This document shows, in pieces, positions 33,191 through 44,493 of a DNA stretch of 64,000 nucleotides. Origin of the DNA: Morinoia aosen (taxonomy: Eukaryota > Arthropoda > Malacostraca > Amphipoda > Talitridae); contig CM059575.1 in NCBI GenBank assembly GCA_030386875.1, forward strand, positions 18,500,293 through 18,564,292, in the 5' to 3' direction. The position numbers and the translations under genes are program-made. The first letter of the stretch is position 1; every line of letters starts with the position of its first letter. A model generated the notes under the pieces. It saw only the letters and a program-made list of their open reading frames with translations, ran no database searches and was not told where the DNA came from.

Positions 33191-33504
33191 AATATAAAAA
33201 AATTGTAGAGCCGTGGAGGAGAAGCAGTAAACGCGACCATTCAGTGGAACTAAAGCGCGAATAGCACTCTGAGTTCTGTCTGATTGCATCGCAATTGAAG
33301 AAGATGCGCTGAAAAAGTTGAGGGTGAAGGATGTGAGCGCTGGTGGTAAAATACACGAAGCCGAGCAGCATAAACGGATACGCGAGCTGCGGCAGGCCCG
33401 GGAGCTGCACTGGAGGGACATAAAGCATTGGACGAGCCGTGTAGAATGCGAGCAAAATCAGCAGCAGTAGGAGAAATACGAGCGACAAGTAGCGCGGAGA
33501 ACAT
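33191..33504 (-). pseudogene. Cytochrome P450-like N-terminal fragment (tentative)
   Basis: On the minus strand one frame reads a hydrophobic helix (LSLVFLLLLLILLAFYTAR), then PPVQLPGLPQLAYPFMLLG. It continues about 60 residues to a GTAAGT donor (after 33191). Membrane anchor plus a proline-rich PGxPxL…G hinge is the usual start of microsomal P450s (family knowledge). The downstream part does not clearly match. The frame has no ATG before the helix. An ATG at 33504 lies in the neighbouring phase, so a one-base shift or an unseen upstream exon would be needed. The island is GC-rich and two other minus phases are also open, so chance is a serious alternative. Confidence 0.22.
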
Positions 33505-34495
33505 GAGGCGAAGGTGATAGAAGGACAAAATCAGAGACAATAGAACACAGGAAAGAATAGAAAGGCGTCATGAAAGGAGTGTGAGAGAGAACTCGCTGCC
33601 TCGGCGATGGGTCTCTTTTGTTTCGGTTCATTTGTTGAAGAGAAGCCGCTTCATTGGTGCTGCAGCAGAGCTGCACTTCATTGTCGCGACGCTTCTCGCG
33701 CTTCATTTGTTTAGCCAAGCAGGGACAGAGAGGCAGGGGGCGGAGGCGGGAGCTAGATAGGATGGTGCGATATTACCGCGGCAAGTGTTTGTCGTCTGGT
33801 TAGGCCTTATTGAAATTAAACTATAAAAGAAAAGCACTTCTCACGCTTCATTTATTTGCTCTTGCAGTGAATGGTATGAAAGAGAAAGGCGTTGTCTTAT
33901 TGAGGGATGCTAGGCGATTGTTGTTGATTTTGTGTCGTAGTTGGTATTTATATTTACATTTCTTTTGATTATTTCTCGTAAAGGTAGCTCAAGATATTCT
34001 TCTACTTTACCACTTTAATTAGTTATTTTTGCTGCAATAACTATAATAGAACAGGATTACCTATTACTTTTCTCATATTGTTCATACAGTAATCATTATT
34101 TTTCAAGTAGATTTTGATAAGCAGTCTACCAATTCAAGTGAGAGCGTATCATAAAAAACCAGCAGTTATTCATGAGTATAAGCTTCTTTAGTAAATACTC
34201 GTCGTGATTAATGTCTCTTACTACTACTCATTCAACATCATCTTGATCTCCCTTCCTCTTAAATTACTTCATTTGAAATACTCCATAGTGAAAGTGACGT
34301 GGAGAACGAAGAGGCAAATTGCGTAATTGGTATGAGCTTAAACTTGAGTTTTTGAGAAGAGAATGAATCATTCTTTCTCATTTCGATGCAAATGAACGAA
34401 AATTCGTTACATGACATAATGTTAAATCCTAGCTGATCATGTTTGATTTCACTGATTTATGTTCATTGTACCAAGGTTGCTGGAATTGCACCATT
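33505..34495. other. No recognised features
   Basis: GC-moderate until about 33780, then AT-rich. Minus-strand frame 33458-33718 has no known domain. Confidence 0.4.
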
Positions 34496-35766
34496 CCCAA
34501 TTGAAAATTATCGCCCTTTTCAGGTAGTAAATTAGTCGTAAAAGGTCGAAAACGGCCCAAAAGGGCCAAAAATCACGACTTCAAACCGACTCCTACCTAT
34601 ACTTGGCCTATTAGGGCTTGAAAAGAGCTCTTCATTCAACTGGCCTTTTATAGGTCTAGTCAATGGCTGTTTGCGGGCTCATTCGGGTCGTTTAAAGTCG
34701 TCTTCAAGCCTTTTCGACGACCTCTATTTGGACGCGTAATAGATTGTAAAAAGACTCGTAATCGTAAATGTTGTACAAGTCGTATTACTTCAGTAAATGT
34801 AAAGAACTAAATGAATTTCAACCAACCTAACTTAGTTAAGTTAGATTAGGTAAGGTTCGTTAAACATCTTCAACAATACTATAAATAATTAATCCAGTCA
34901 ACATGAAAACTAGGATAGAAAAGCTAACTGCTGAGCATAACATCAAATTGACACTTTATTAATGCATTATATAAAATAAATATGAATGATAGCTTATAAC
35001 TGTTGGAACACTTGGGTTGTCGAACGCTGAGCATTCAACTTGTAGTGCTTTACCCTAGTTACCCCTCAAACCTCGATTCTAGTCCTTCTATGTTCAGTAA
35101 TCTTAATATATCCCAATGTGAATTTATTTTAGAAAAAGTTCCCACTTCTCCGCCGCTTATTATCAATACCTACAGCCGGAGAAATATAAACCTAAGTCCG
35201 CTGCTTCACTCGCCTCAATTCGGAACTCACTAGGCGAAGCAGCCACTAGACCCGGCCTTACAAACTCTTTATATCGTATAAAAAATCTGATGTTGGAGCT
35301 CTTTGAGGTCGTTGCAAGGCCCACTATAAGTCGTACGGAAGCCTAATAAGGCCGGTATTAGCCTTGATCAAGCAGTGAGGAAGCCCAAAAGGGCCGGTAT
35401 TAGCCTTGATCAAGCAGTAAGGAAGCCCAAAAGGGCCGGTATTAGCCTTGATCAAGCAGTAAGGAAGCCCAAAAGGGCCGGTATTAGCCTTGATCAAGCA
35501 GTAAGGAAGCCCAAAAAGGCCAGGACGAGACTCGTTCAAGCAATGGAAAAGCCAAAAATGGTCGTGAATAGCCTCGTTCAGGTAGTAGAGAAGCCCAAAA
35601 TGGCCGTTGCATTAGCCGTTTCGATGCCCAGAAATAGCCGTTTAAAAGGGCTTAAAATACGAGACATTTGCTCCGAAAAAGGCTAATTTACTGCTTGAAA
35701 ACGACTAAACTCTTGGCTTATAACTGCCTGAAAACGATCTTTTAATGGCTCAGAATTTCAATTGGG
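34496..35766. mobile_element. Element with inverted ends and repeat-built arms
   Basis: The two ends carry the inverted sequence cccaattgaaa (34496) and tttcaattggg (ending 35766). Inside both ends lie related modules: ttttcaggtagtaaattagtc on the left; aatttactgcttgaaaac and aactgcctgaaaac, in reverse, on the right. The right arm contains the 42-bp array and the left arm contains decayed related phrases (cccaaaagggcc, gggcttgaaaagagc). Arms built from tandem sub-repeats are the architecture of foldback elements (family knowledge). No transposase frame is seen. TT flanks both sides, but no convincing target duplication can be defined. Confidence 0.6.
35330..35640. repeat. 42-bp tandem repeat, about five to seven copies
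   Basis: The unit ggccggtattagccttgatc followed by aagcagtaaggaagcccaaaag is nearly perfect in four copies (35353-35520) and decays to the right (35520-35640). It reads as a 14-residue repeat (AGISLDQAVRKPK) in a 103-codon plus frame and as GPFGLPYCLIKANT on minus. Both are repeat artefacts. Confidence 0.95.
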
Positions 35767-37627
35767 TTGGAATTGAATCATAGACCTTGACGTACTCGCC
35801 TCAACAGACCGCAGCCTCACAGCGCTCGTGAATCGCAGCCTCACTCCGCGGCGTGCTAACTCCCTACGAGGGCTCATAAAGACTAATTCGTCAAGGTGCC
35901 CGAACGACGATTACATTCGTATTAATTAACAGTTTATTATGATCAATAAATTTAAGAATAAATCTTCATATAACGCAATAAATCGTCAAGTGAAAAAATA
36001 ACACGTAATCGATTGATGATCGAACCCCTAGCATCTGAGGGTGCGGCTCGTATTAAGACTGTGTTTAAAACTTTAAATGCCGAGTCGGTCATTGAGGGAA
36101 GGGTGCTTACGAAGATGGCTTTTCCCTCATAGACGTGTTCTGTAGGAAGCTAGGTCCTTCAACAGAGAACATTCAGGATGTCGACAACGATTTTAGAAGG
36201 CTCGTAGAGCCGAAAACACAGATGCTTTGAATTTCTTTGACCAGGGAATTTTTCTTAGCCTTAGACTCGGCGTGAATCTTTGCAATCGTATTAGGTGTAA
36301 ATTGCACCTCACGCGTTTCTTAATTTGCAGAATTGTTGCTGTTTCAGAGATTGACTTTAAATTGTGCAGCAGTTATAACATGATTATAAACATATTTCTC
36401 AAAATGAAAAAGAAAGAATATTTTTATGTGTTTGTACTACCAGATGTGCATAAGACTGAGATACAGATGGAAAAGAACACTCAGGTTTTGCGCCGCCATA
36501 TTGCTTGTCGTTTTAATTACATTCGTGTCCACTAGACCTTCTCTTAATTGAGGATATTTGGACAACCGTCGAGCAGACGACCGTAGCTATAGACTACGTT
36601 ATTCTGTTGTACTATTCTGCCATGTTACTATTTCTGCCATCCCGGCCTACTTCCACGTTCAGGAAGTCCGGAATGTGTGCCAGAAATAAGTTGAATCGTG
36701 ACAATGCGACTACTGAGGTTGCTGAAGTGAAGAAAGAGCGAGCGCATTTCTAACTAACCCTCAACTGCTCCACATGCCATGTACCTATAGCACACTCGAT
36801 AACAATGTTTATATATTTTTTACGTTCTTTCGAGTTGGTTCCGTATTGTGTTTTATAAATTTCCCTGCCGAGGGGAAGTTCCATCTCTATTCTGATTTTG
36901 GTCAGAATTTGATGCCAGTCCCAGTGTAATAACGGCGGCTGTCACAACGGCAATATAAGTAAATAATTCTGACGCCTAAGGGTTAATTGCAAAAAATATG
37001 GAACAATGTACTCTTTGATACCTGTGAATACAGTCAATTTTAGCTTTCTGGTACTTCTAGAGTTGATTTGCAAAGCACTGTGAAATATTCTGAGTCTCTA
37101 ACTTTAATTTACAAATGTACCTAACATTTTTCTTTATCATATCATTATCATAAGTAGGGTTCCACTGAATACGCTACATCGGTTTCAACGACGTATTTAA
37201 AAATCTTAGATTGGTCTTCATTTCATATTCGAGTGCACTATATGGGTGCTACATTTCAGGGTCTCTTTAGCGCAGCTCGTTACTGGCACAAAAAGCGTGA
37301 ACATCTCGATGAAATGAGAAGTGAAATAAGAATGAAGAATACAAACACGCAGCCACTCGTGCAGGAGGTCGGATGCCCGGTGCGCCGCTTCCCCTCCACT
37401 AGAGAGCAACAGAAGTGAATGGAGAAATATAAGGTTTACCTTGCTAAAAATTTAAGTCTTGGACAGAATTCAACCACGAGTTCTGCTGATTCTGCAGAAA
37501 ATAGCTTAAGTGAACACCAGGGGACAATAGTTCCTAAGGTGCGCTGACGAGGACACACCCTTTCAGCACACTTCACGAGTGTAGCGCAGGCAACCTATAA
37601 ATCCCCCGAGGCATGCCAAGTCCCCAA
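35767..37627. other. No recognised features
   Basis: AT-rich with a moderate frame at 36227-36535 (102 codons, no domain). No exon borders or transposon motifs are supported. Confidence 0.4.
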
Positions 37628-37660
37628 GATGCGCTGTAAAACAATACCCTACAGCGCATC
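37628..37660. repeat. Perfect 11-bp stem-loop
   Basis: gatgcgctgta, an 11-base loop, then tacagcgcatc. Partial pairing continues outward (tcccc…ctggga). Related half-sites (ggtgcgctga at 37539) lie 90 bp to the left. It is not a histone 3' stem-loop. No promoter or gene end is visible next to it. Confidence 0.85.
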
Positions 37661-39078
37661 CCTCTGGGAGTTCCTTGTTCGTATAGCGAGCCATATTCAA
37701 TTATTAAACTTTTCAAAAAATTGCAGAAAACTTAAAAAATTCATTTGTAGATTTGTAATAAATTCAAGCAATGATTTTATCGCCTTAGTAGTGCAATAAC
37801 TGCAGATTGGTTTCGTTTAGGAATGGCTCCTCTCATAACACGAACTAAAAACTATCTACAGACTGGGCGGTTCTAGAAGCAGTAGCGATGCAATCAATAA
37901 CGAACGGGTGTGCACAAACACACACGAGTGCTGCTTGGCCTCATAAACACGGGCAGCGTCTCCGCAGTGGTAGGGGGTGTTATGATCCTCGCATCCGGGT
38001 AATTGACGTGCGTTATGTGGGTGGACTTTCCTCTGTCTCTCTGTGTTCTGCGCACCTTAACGCGAGGAATTGTCATTAAGCTGCTCAACTGCTATTTTAT
38101 GTGCCGTGGATTGAACCTGAGAGAACCTTCAACAGGTCTGTAATGAAATTTGATGTAGGAGGCATTTATAATGAGAATTGAAATTGAGAGAATCTAGTCA
38201 TGGGCAGTATTTCTTAGTTTATTTTCGAATGTATTTGTCTTATAACTAGCAAGTAGTGTTAGCCATGAGGTAAATTTTTTATGTTGATCGTATCTCATAA
38301 GAACGACATACTCAACGTGAACTACTGTATTTTTATCAAACATCTTTGGGGATGAGATAAGATTATTATGTAATGTGATATGAAGTGTAAGTGTGCTTTC
38401 AGGATGATAAGGAGAAAAGAGCATGAGTGTGCAAAGGTGCAGAAGTCTTTAACATAGTGAGAAAGAGTTTCCGTGTCTCATTTTTTTATTTGACGATAGA
38501 GAAACTATTACTGTAGTAAGTAACCGCGACAACAGTAAATCAGCAGACACCGTAATGTTAACAGAAATGGGAAAAGTTCCCACTACTTATGGATATCACT
38601 AAGAGTAAATCATTAAGAGCTAAGATAGACAATATATTACAACCATTGAATACCTTATTGGAAGATTTTCTTTTTATCATCCCAGAGTGAATTTTGGGGC
38701 AACTTTAGAATATAAATTCCTAATAAAAAACGCGCGTGAACCATGAATTTTGTTTTTGATTCTTGAGGAAGTCCTCTTATTCGTAATGGAAGAATCACTC
38801 GTTAAATTCAAATAAAAAGTGATGTATGTGATAAACAACACCTGCTAGTAAAAATTTTCTTGGTGGGCTGGCCAAGATATAGCTTCTGCCGATTTTATAG
38901 GCAAGTTACTTGGAAATTGGATTCCCTTGGAGTGAGTGAGGCCTTCCTGAGCTTTGCCATCACCCTGGTTGCCGGTACGCTCTCGTGCCGCAGACACTTG
39001 AGGGCGCCGGTCACGCTGGAGCGACGCTGATGACTTCATTAGCTGCTGCTGCGATCAATATGCCAATAAGAGACACAC
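37661..39078. other. No recognised features
   Basis: AT-rich up to about 38930, then GC-richer. No supported exon before 39079. Confidence 0.4.
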
Positions 39079-39180
39079 ATGCATGCAGTCTGCGCCTGCA
39101 TTATTGTGTGTGTGCTACTGGCGCTTATGCTCTTGTGTGCTGCAGCTGCGCGTGCAGCCTGGATGTTCCGGTATACCTGA
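39079..39180 (+). CDS. Candidate signal-peptide ORF (33 aa) or first exon
   Basis: An ATG frame of 33 codons reads MHAVCACIIVCVLLALMLLC and then AAAARAAW…, ending TGA at 39178. It is close to an ideal signal peptide: hydrophobic core, small residues, and a plausible A-R-A cleavage site. A real product would need splicing before the stop; the only nearby GT (GTATAC at 39170) is a weak donor. Two other phases are open over the same GC-rich 38940-39280 island (77 and 64 codons), so a chance hydrophobic frame is a real alternative. No family is recognised. Confidence 0.22.
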   Translation: MHAVCACIIVCVLLALMLLCAAAARAAWMFRYT

Positions 39181-40000
39181 TGCTTCGTCCTGCCTACACA
39201 TGGTGGCAGAAGCTATAGGGGGCAACTACAGGGCTGGTCTGTACAGCTGCCATGTTGCCTTCATGGCTGTGGGATAGGAAATGCTCGTGTTTAAGTAACC
39301 TCGTAGGATTGTGCCAACACATCTTGAAGCGCACATGGCTTGTACCTTTACCAGTATATAGTCGTGAAACAGTAACTGATCGCTTTGTTACATAGTTGAT
39401 GGGTACAGATTTTTTAGCTGTACATATTTGCTCATTCTCTATTTTGATTCGCTCCTGCTAAAAAGCCCTTTCAATCATAAATGTACTGAAAGTCTTCATG
39501 TTTGTTATCAATGAACACATGCCTGTTATTAGTGTAGGCTTTTTCAGAGGATAAAAATTCAGAAAAACACAAATTGCTAAAATAAATACTAAATGCAGAT
39601 TTAGAAAATTATTTCTTCAGTGGTCCAATTTTGTCATTTGCAGAGTTCTAAGCCCTCAGCTATAGGTGTGTTTGAAGCACCCAGTTGATTTTTTCAGCTG
39701 AGGACCTTTTTGTTTGGGTGCAAAAAGATCTCCAGGCTGAAGATCACAAACAGAGGCGCACATACAGCAGTTGCTTTGCGCCTCCTTCCAAAACAAGAGG
39801 CGAGGATCAGATTCCATGGCGGCAGCTGCCCTGAGTTGAGGACGCTGTACGTAGGTAGAGTGGTCGCACCTCATCCAGAATAATTCATGCTCAATTGTGC
39901 CGTTGAGTTACTGAACAAAATCTGTCGCGTGTCTAGAGAACGTTGTCGTGGCCAGTTGGTGAATTTATGACGATCGCAGTGCGCTCGCCATTGTTCGCTG
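39181..40000. other. No recognised features
   Basis: GC-moderate then AT-rich sequence without exon or repeat evidence. Confidence 0.4.
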
Positions 40001-40279
40001 ATGGATGCTGATGCTAAGCTTGCAATTACGCTGAAGAAATATTTGATACGTATTGGCGAGCTGAACGAGCTCCTAACTCCACAAATATATTTTGCACTGA
40101 GACTCTATGCTAATTTGTTCACTACGTTTATTAATCGGCGCACGGTGCACTGCAGCATGACTACGCTACTACTTGACCAAACTTTGTGTCATGCAGTCAG
40201 AAATGTTCGAGGAAAGACTGTGAAATCCCTTATAGTTGAACATTTTTTCTTTCCCCATACTATCCTTTACGATACCTAG
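40001..40279 (+). CDS. Unassigned 92-codon ATG open frame
   Basis: The frame begins at a true ATG (MDADAKLAITLKKYLIRIG) and has a soluble-protein-like, non-repetitive composition in its first half, then becomes mixed. Upstream 39.90-40.00 kb is CpG-richer. The start context (c at -3, G at +4) is mediocre. I recognise no domain, and frames of this length are expected by chance in this window. Confidence 0.18.
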   Translation: MDADAKLAITLKKYLIRIGELNELLTPQIYFALRLYANLFTTFINRRTVHCSMTTLLLDQTLCHAVRNVRGKTVKSLIVEHFFFPHTILYDT

Positions 40280-43200
40280 AATTCCTGTTGATTTGAACTG
40301 GTCGTACCAACCACTCCTGCTTCTCACACATGTTTTCTTATTCTGAGATGCTGCAGAGTGCATCGATCGTCACATTCCATCTGCAAAAATAAAGTTACTA
40401 ATATTGGTCTTCTGTCATGCGCCCATTCACTATGATTTAGAACCTGTGGAAAAATATAGGCTGATAAGTTTTTGTAAATCAATATATGAAGGAAAAAGTT
40501 TGAAAATATGCTAACGCTTTTCATTGATAGGTGCAAATTTCATGACGGCTCGAGCGCAGAAGTTACTAAGAGTCATGATGCTATCGAGAAAACTCGAGCG
40601 CATTTCAGTGACCGATTAGCTGAAAATTAATTACACATACAACTTGATGCTCAGAAGGAACTACCACCCCAGTTGTAAATAATTAAGAATATATTTTTTT
40701 CAATTTCGATGTAATCGTGAAATTTTTCAACAGTCTCGCCATAGTTGGACGCAGCCAAAAATGTGTGACGCCTGGGGAAAGCGAGAAAGCAAAGTAGGAG
40801 GAATAATTATAGACCCTGGCGCTCCATGGAGATGCGAACCTCACATGTTACTTGAAACCTATACATGAGCTCGGCAATCTCACGGCTGTAGAAATCAACA
40901 GCTGCTACATGAATGTATTCGTGGTTAGCACGAAGTACTTCACTGAAACTGGCAGGACCTACGCAGAGATCCGTTTCTTTGAACCCTAGTTGTACCGTAC
41001 GTGGACATGCATTCCCCCTTCGAGAGGGGAAGAATAAGCTTTGCATAAATCCTAATTTGATACAACCTACGGTAATTTCAACACGAGCTCAACTTCCAAA
41101 TTCTGTGTCAGAACCCTGAGTCCCCTAACGTACAGCAGAGAGCAGGTGACGGGTGATGTGGGAGCCTCTCAGCGTGACTGCATTGACTGTAACCAATAAT
41201 TACTTGCGATAACGCTTAAAGCTTAGTAGATTTTTGTAGACCTAACGCTGTTATTTTTAATTTTGTTACTAAAGAGGCCAGGGTTACAGGTCCTAATGAT
41301 ATGTAGCAATCCCGTGTTTTTCATGTCAAATAGCTTTGACGAATATAGAAGACAGCAAATTTTAACTTGGTTCGCCTCCTAGTAAAAATGTTGAGCCCCT
41401 GAGTAAAAAATATATTTTGAGTAATTTAAAACATGCGGCGAAAGGAATAAAGTACTAAATTCCGACTGTAGCATTCGTAAATAGCAAAACACGACTCGGT
41501 AGAAATGATTGCAACGTGACTGTGATAATTGTGTTACTTTACTTTCTAGTTTCCTGTTACCGTTTAGCTCGTGCTGAATAGGACCTATAAAACAACGCAC
41601 AGTGTGACACATCATGTGAGAAACGAAGGTGGTCATGCTGCCGCACTTCCTGAGCTCAAAGGACTCGTAAGTTCTGACATGCTTCTTTTCTCTGCAAACT
41701 CATTACGTGAGAGGCCATTTCCAAGGTCTCAATTCTATGAAATTATTCCGGTTCTTCATTTGAAAAAATTTGAAGGCAATTACGAATAATTTTCTCTGAA
41801 GTACTGCCAATCTATAAATTGCAGTATTACTGTCAGCGCGTAGAATTCGACGTTGCTACGTTACTAACATAATCAACAGGCTCCAAACATAAATAAAAGT
41901 TTAGTTATATTGTTGAACATATAAATATAAGACTTGAGTTGTATCAGACGCATTATAAATATTCTAAATCACATAAATATGACTAAATAAGCAAGCATTG
42001 TACGACAGCAATACGGAATTAGAGCACAAGACTGCTTGATGAAATCCCTTTCTTCAACAGTTATGTATATCTAAATGATGCAAAAGATAGAGGGCGAAAT
42101 GAACTATCAGTAAATGCTTGTAACCCTCTAATCTTCAGTTTTGTGTGTTTTTTCAGCACTGAAAATGGAATTAAAACATTCGTTTGCCATAAAAAATAAA
42201 TAAATAAAACGTTTACGTATGCCATAAAAAAGTTGGTTCGTTTTCAATAAAAAAAAATATAAAAAGGTATATTTTTACGTTGATCCTCATTTTTATCTTA
42301 CGCGTGAGATTCCCTAAGAATTGACCTTTTGGAAATATAATCTTCAGTGCTATTAAATAATTGTATCCTTAAGAAAATCATCTCCATTCTCACTGAAGAC
42401 AAGTCTGCGTTTATGAATGTACAATGCTTCCATTAGTTAAACATGCTCTTATGCATTTATGATATTTTTGTATTGGAATACAGGTTTACATTGCAAAGCC
42501 ATTAACTGGGATCAATACGGAAATGATTAAAAATAAAACTTTAAAATTGGCGCGCAGTAAATCTTTGTTTCAGTGCGATCCTAGTCATCCCAATGTAACA
42601 TTTATTAACAGAGTAACATTTTCTTATATCATACTTGAACCGATATATCGCGTTGAATTTGTCTACATCATTGACCCTGGATCTGGAAACGTAATTCCGT
42701 ACTAAAAAGTCATTGATTTTATGATTTTCATAGTAAATGCAGACTTTAGCAATGGTATCCGGATCGGTTGGCTTAACAAATGTTTCGACAATATTCTTGA
42801 TGAGTCGTTCATTTATTTTTAATTCTTAAGAAATTGGCTTTCATAAAATATATTCATATAATGCGTGTTACGGCCAGGATGATTGTTAATGGGAGTCTGT
42901 TTAAAATGAGAGGCCGTTAGGTTGTTGTCATTGCAGAGTAACATGAACCAATCGATGGAATGTAACTCTCTATTTAATCCTTTGCTTAATTTCATAAATA
43001 CTTGCGCATAGTTTCACGTTATTCGTGTCTGATGCCATTGAATATTATTTATTGGATTTGAAACGAAACCAAGAGAGTTGCATGTATGTCCGCCATATAC
43101 CACATCAGAAGGCAGTTTATTTCTACATAGTAAAGATGGCATAGAATTCTATTATTGTTGTGAGATATGGTTTTATGACTTATAATAGTGCATCCACTTA

Positions 43201-43609
43201 TTCGAGTCGAGATAAAAGACATGTGGACAAAAGACATGCATTTCGTCATTATTCTTGCGACTTAGTAATGATTGAGCACAATATTTGCTCTCGGCCAAAC
43301 TCTGTCTTCTCCTCACTCGTTGCTTTGATTTTTTCCCTTTTTGTTTACGGGCCATACGGGCCACCTGTCCCTCACTTGTCGTTGCTAATATTAAAATTTC
43401 TTCCTCAACTCAACGCCCCTCGATCGTTCCCACACTCCCAACGTGCTCTTCTGCACTCAGCCTCTAATTCATCCCTTCACAGCTTTGCTGAATGACTTCA
43501 TCATGAACGGTGATTGCATGACCTATACAGCGGCGCCCCCTGCTGCTCCATTGCCAGTGTTATCGCTCAAGCTTATTGAAAACTGGCCCTTATTGCAGGC
43601 AATACTCAC
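40280..43609. other. No recognised genes
   Basis: AT-rich. It includes a small direct repeat near 42180-42235 (cgttt…gccataaaaaa twice with taaataaataaa between), and a minus-strand frame 40807-41046 without a known domain. A GTAAGT donor at 41669 follows an open phase of no known content. Confidence 0.4.
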
Positions 43610-43662
43610 CCCCGCTGCTGGCTGCGATTGTGTGCTGTGCCTACTTTCTGTATTGGGGACAT
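43610..43662 (-). CDS. Candidate short first coding exon, minus strand
   Basis: Reading leftward, ATG at 43662 opens 17 codons plus two bases (MSPIQKVGTAHNRSQQR) to a strong donor GGG|GTGAGT. About 40 bp upstream is ctcagtctgtcc, which contains an arthropod-type TCAGT initiator. The 43.69-43.90 kb sequence further upstream is CpG-rich. This combination fits a promoter with a short first exon, but each element is short and could co-occur by chance. There is no recognised family. Confidence 0.22.
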
Positions 43663-43711
43663 GATGAGCTGTTGGCCAGGCGTCGACTTGGGGACAGACT
43701 GAGGTAATGAT

Positions 43712-43900
43712 CTAGCAGTACGGCACACGCCGCTCATATGGCGACATGTTTACTGCAAACTGATAGCTCAGTCTCGGTGCACGCGACGCTGATACCACCG
43801 CCCAACTCAGGCCCCAATTAACGCCCGTGGTGAAGTGCTTGTACCGGTTGTTCGCGCTCTGGCGCGAACTGCGAACTTTCAACCGCGCCAGCATTTCCAC
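43712..43900 (-). other. CpG-rich island with an open frame, unassigned
   Basis: A 63-codon minus frame lies in a GC-rich pocket immediately upstream of the 43662 candidate exon. I see no domain. It is more likely promoter-proximal GC-rich DNA than a coding region. Confidence 0.25.
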
Positions 43901-44405
43901 CTAGTGTGATATCGATCACTGAGATACATACCAAACATCGTCAAGAAAACATACTTGATAGCTCATCACTCCCCATCGTAGGCGATGATATAAGCGCTGT
44001 TGTGAGTAATTTTAAAAGTACTTACACTTGATGGCCGACGAAAACGCACGCTTTCATGGGAACTCTAATGCAAAATGCTCGAAAAATAATTCCATCGTTT
44101 TTGTTGTGGAGCTCTCTAGGATGAAAATGGTGCGTTATTGAACATTTTAATCTGCAAGTCTAACCTCGTGATGTCAGATGCTTGAAGCTTGAGACAGGAA
44201 TCACGGACAAATGTATTGTGGCTAGCGAGGGCAAGCCAAAAGTTGCGACCAGCGAGAGGAAGCGCGCGACAACAGCGTCCATTTGGCTGATTACACCATT
44301 ACTCCCCCGAGAGAATTATTTTAAAAGTGATGTACTTAGTGTTTAACACGTCATTAGCACACATTTTTCTTATTATTACTTGTACAAGTCTGATCTTTCC
44401 TGCTT
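43901..44405. other. No recognised features
   Basis: AT-rich with short GC-rich phrases near 44220-44280. Donor-like gtgagt (44001) and a minus-strand gtaagt (44019) adjoin very short frames only. Confidence 0.4.
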
Positions 44406-44493
44406 ATGAGCAGTTATTTCGTCACAACGTGTCGACGGTTAGCTTCCGTTAAAACGAGCCATGTCCCCCATGAAGAAATACAACTAGCATTAG
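44406..44493 (+). CDS. Candidate first coding exon, plus strand
   Basis: ATG opens 29 codons plus one base (phase 1), ending at the donor TTAG|GTGAGT. The translation starts MSSYFVTTCRRLASVKTSH, Ser/Thr-rich with Arg/Lys and no acidic residue for the first 21 positions, and ends VPHEEIQLAL. The N-terminus would suit a mitochondrial presequence. There is no CpG island and no recognised family, and consensus donors occur by chance about thirty times in a window this size counting both strands. Low confidence. Confidence 0.25.
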
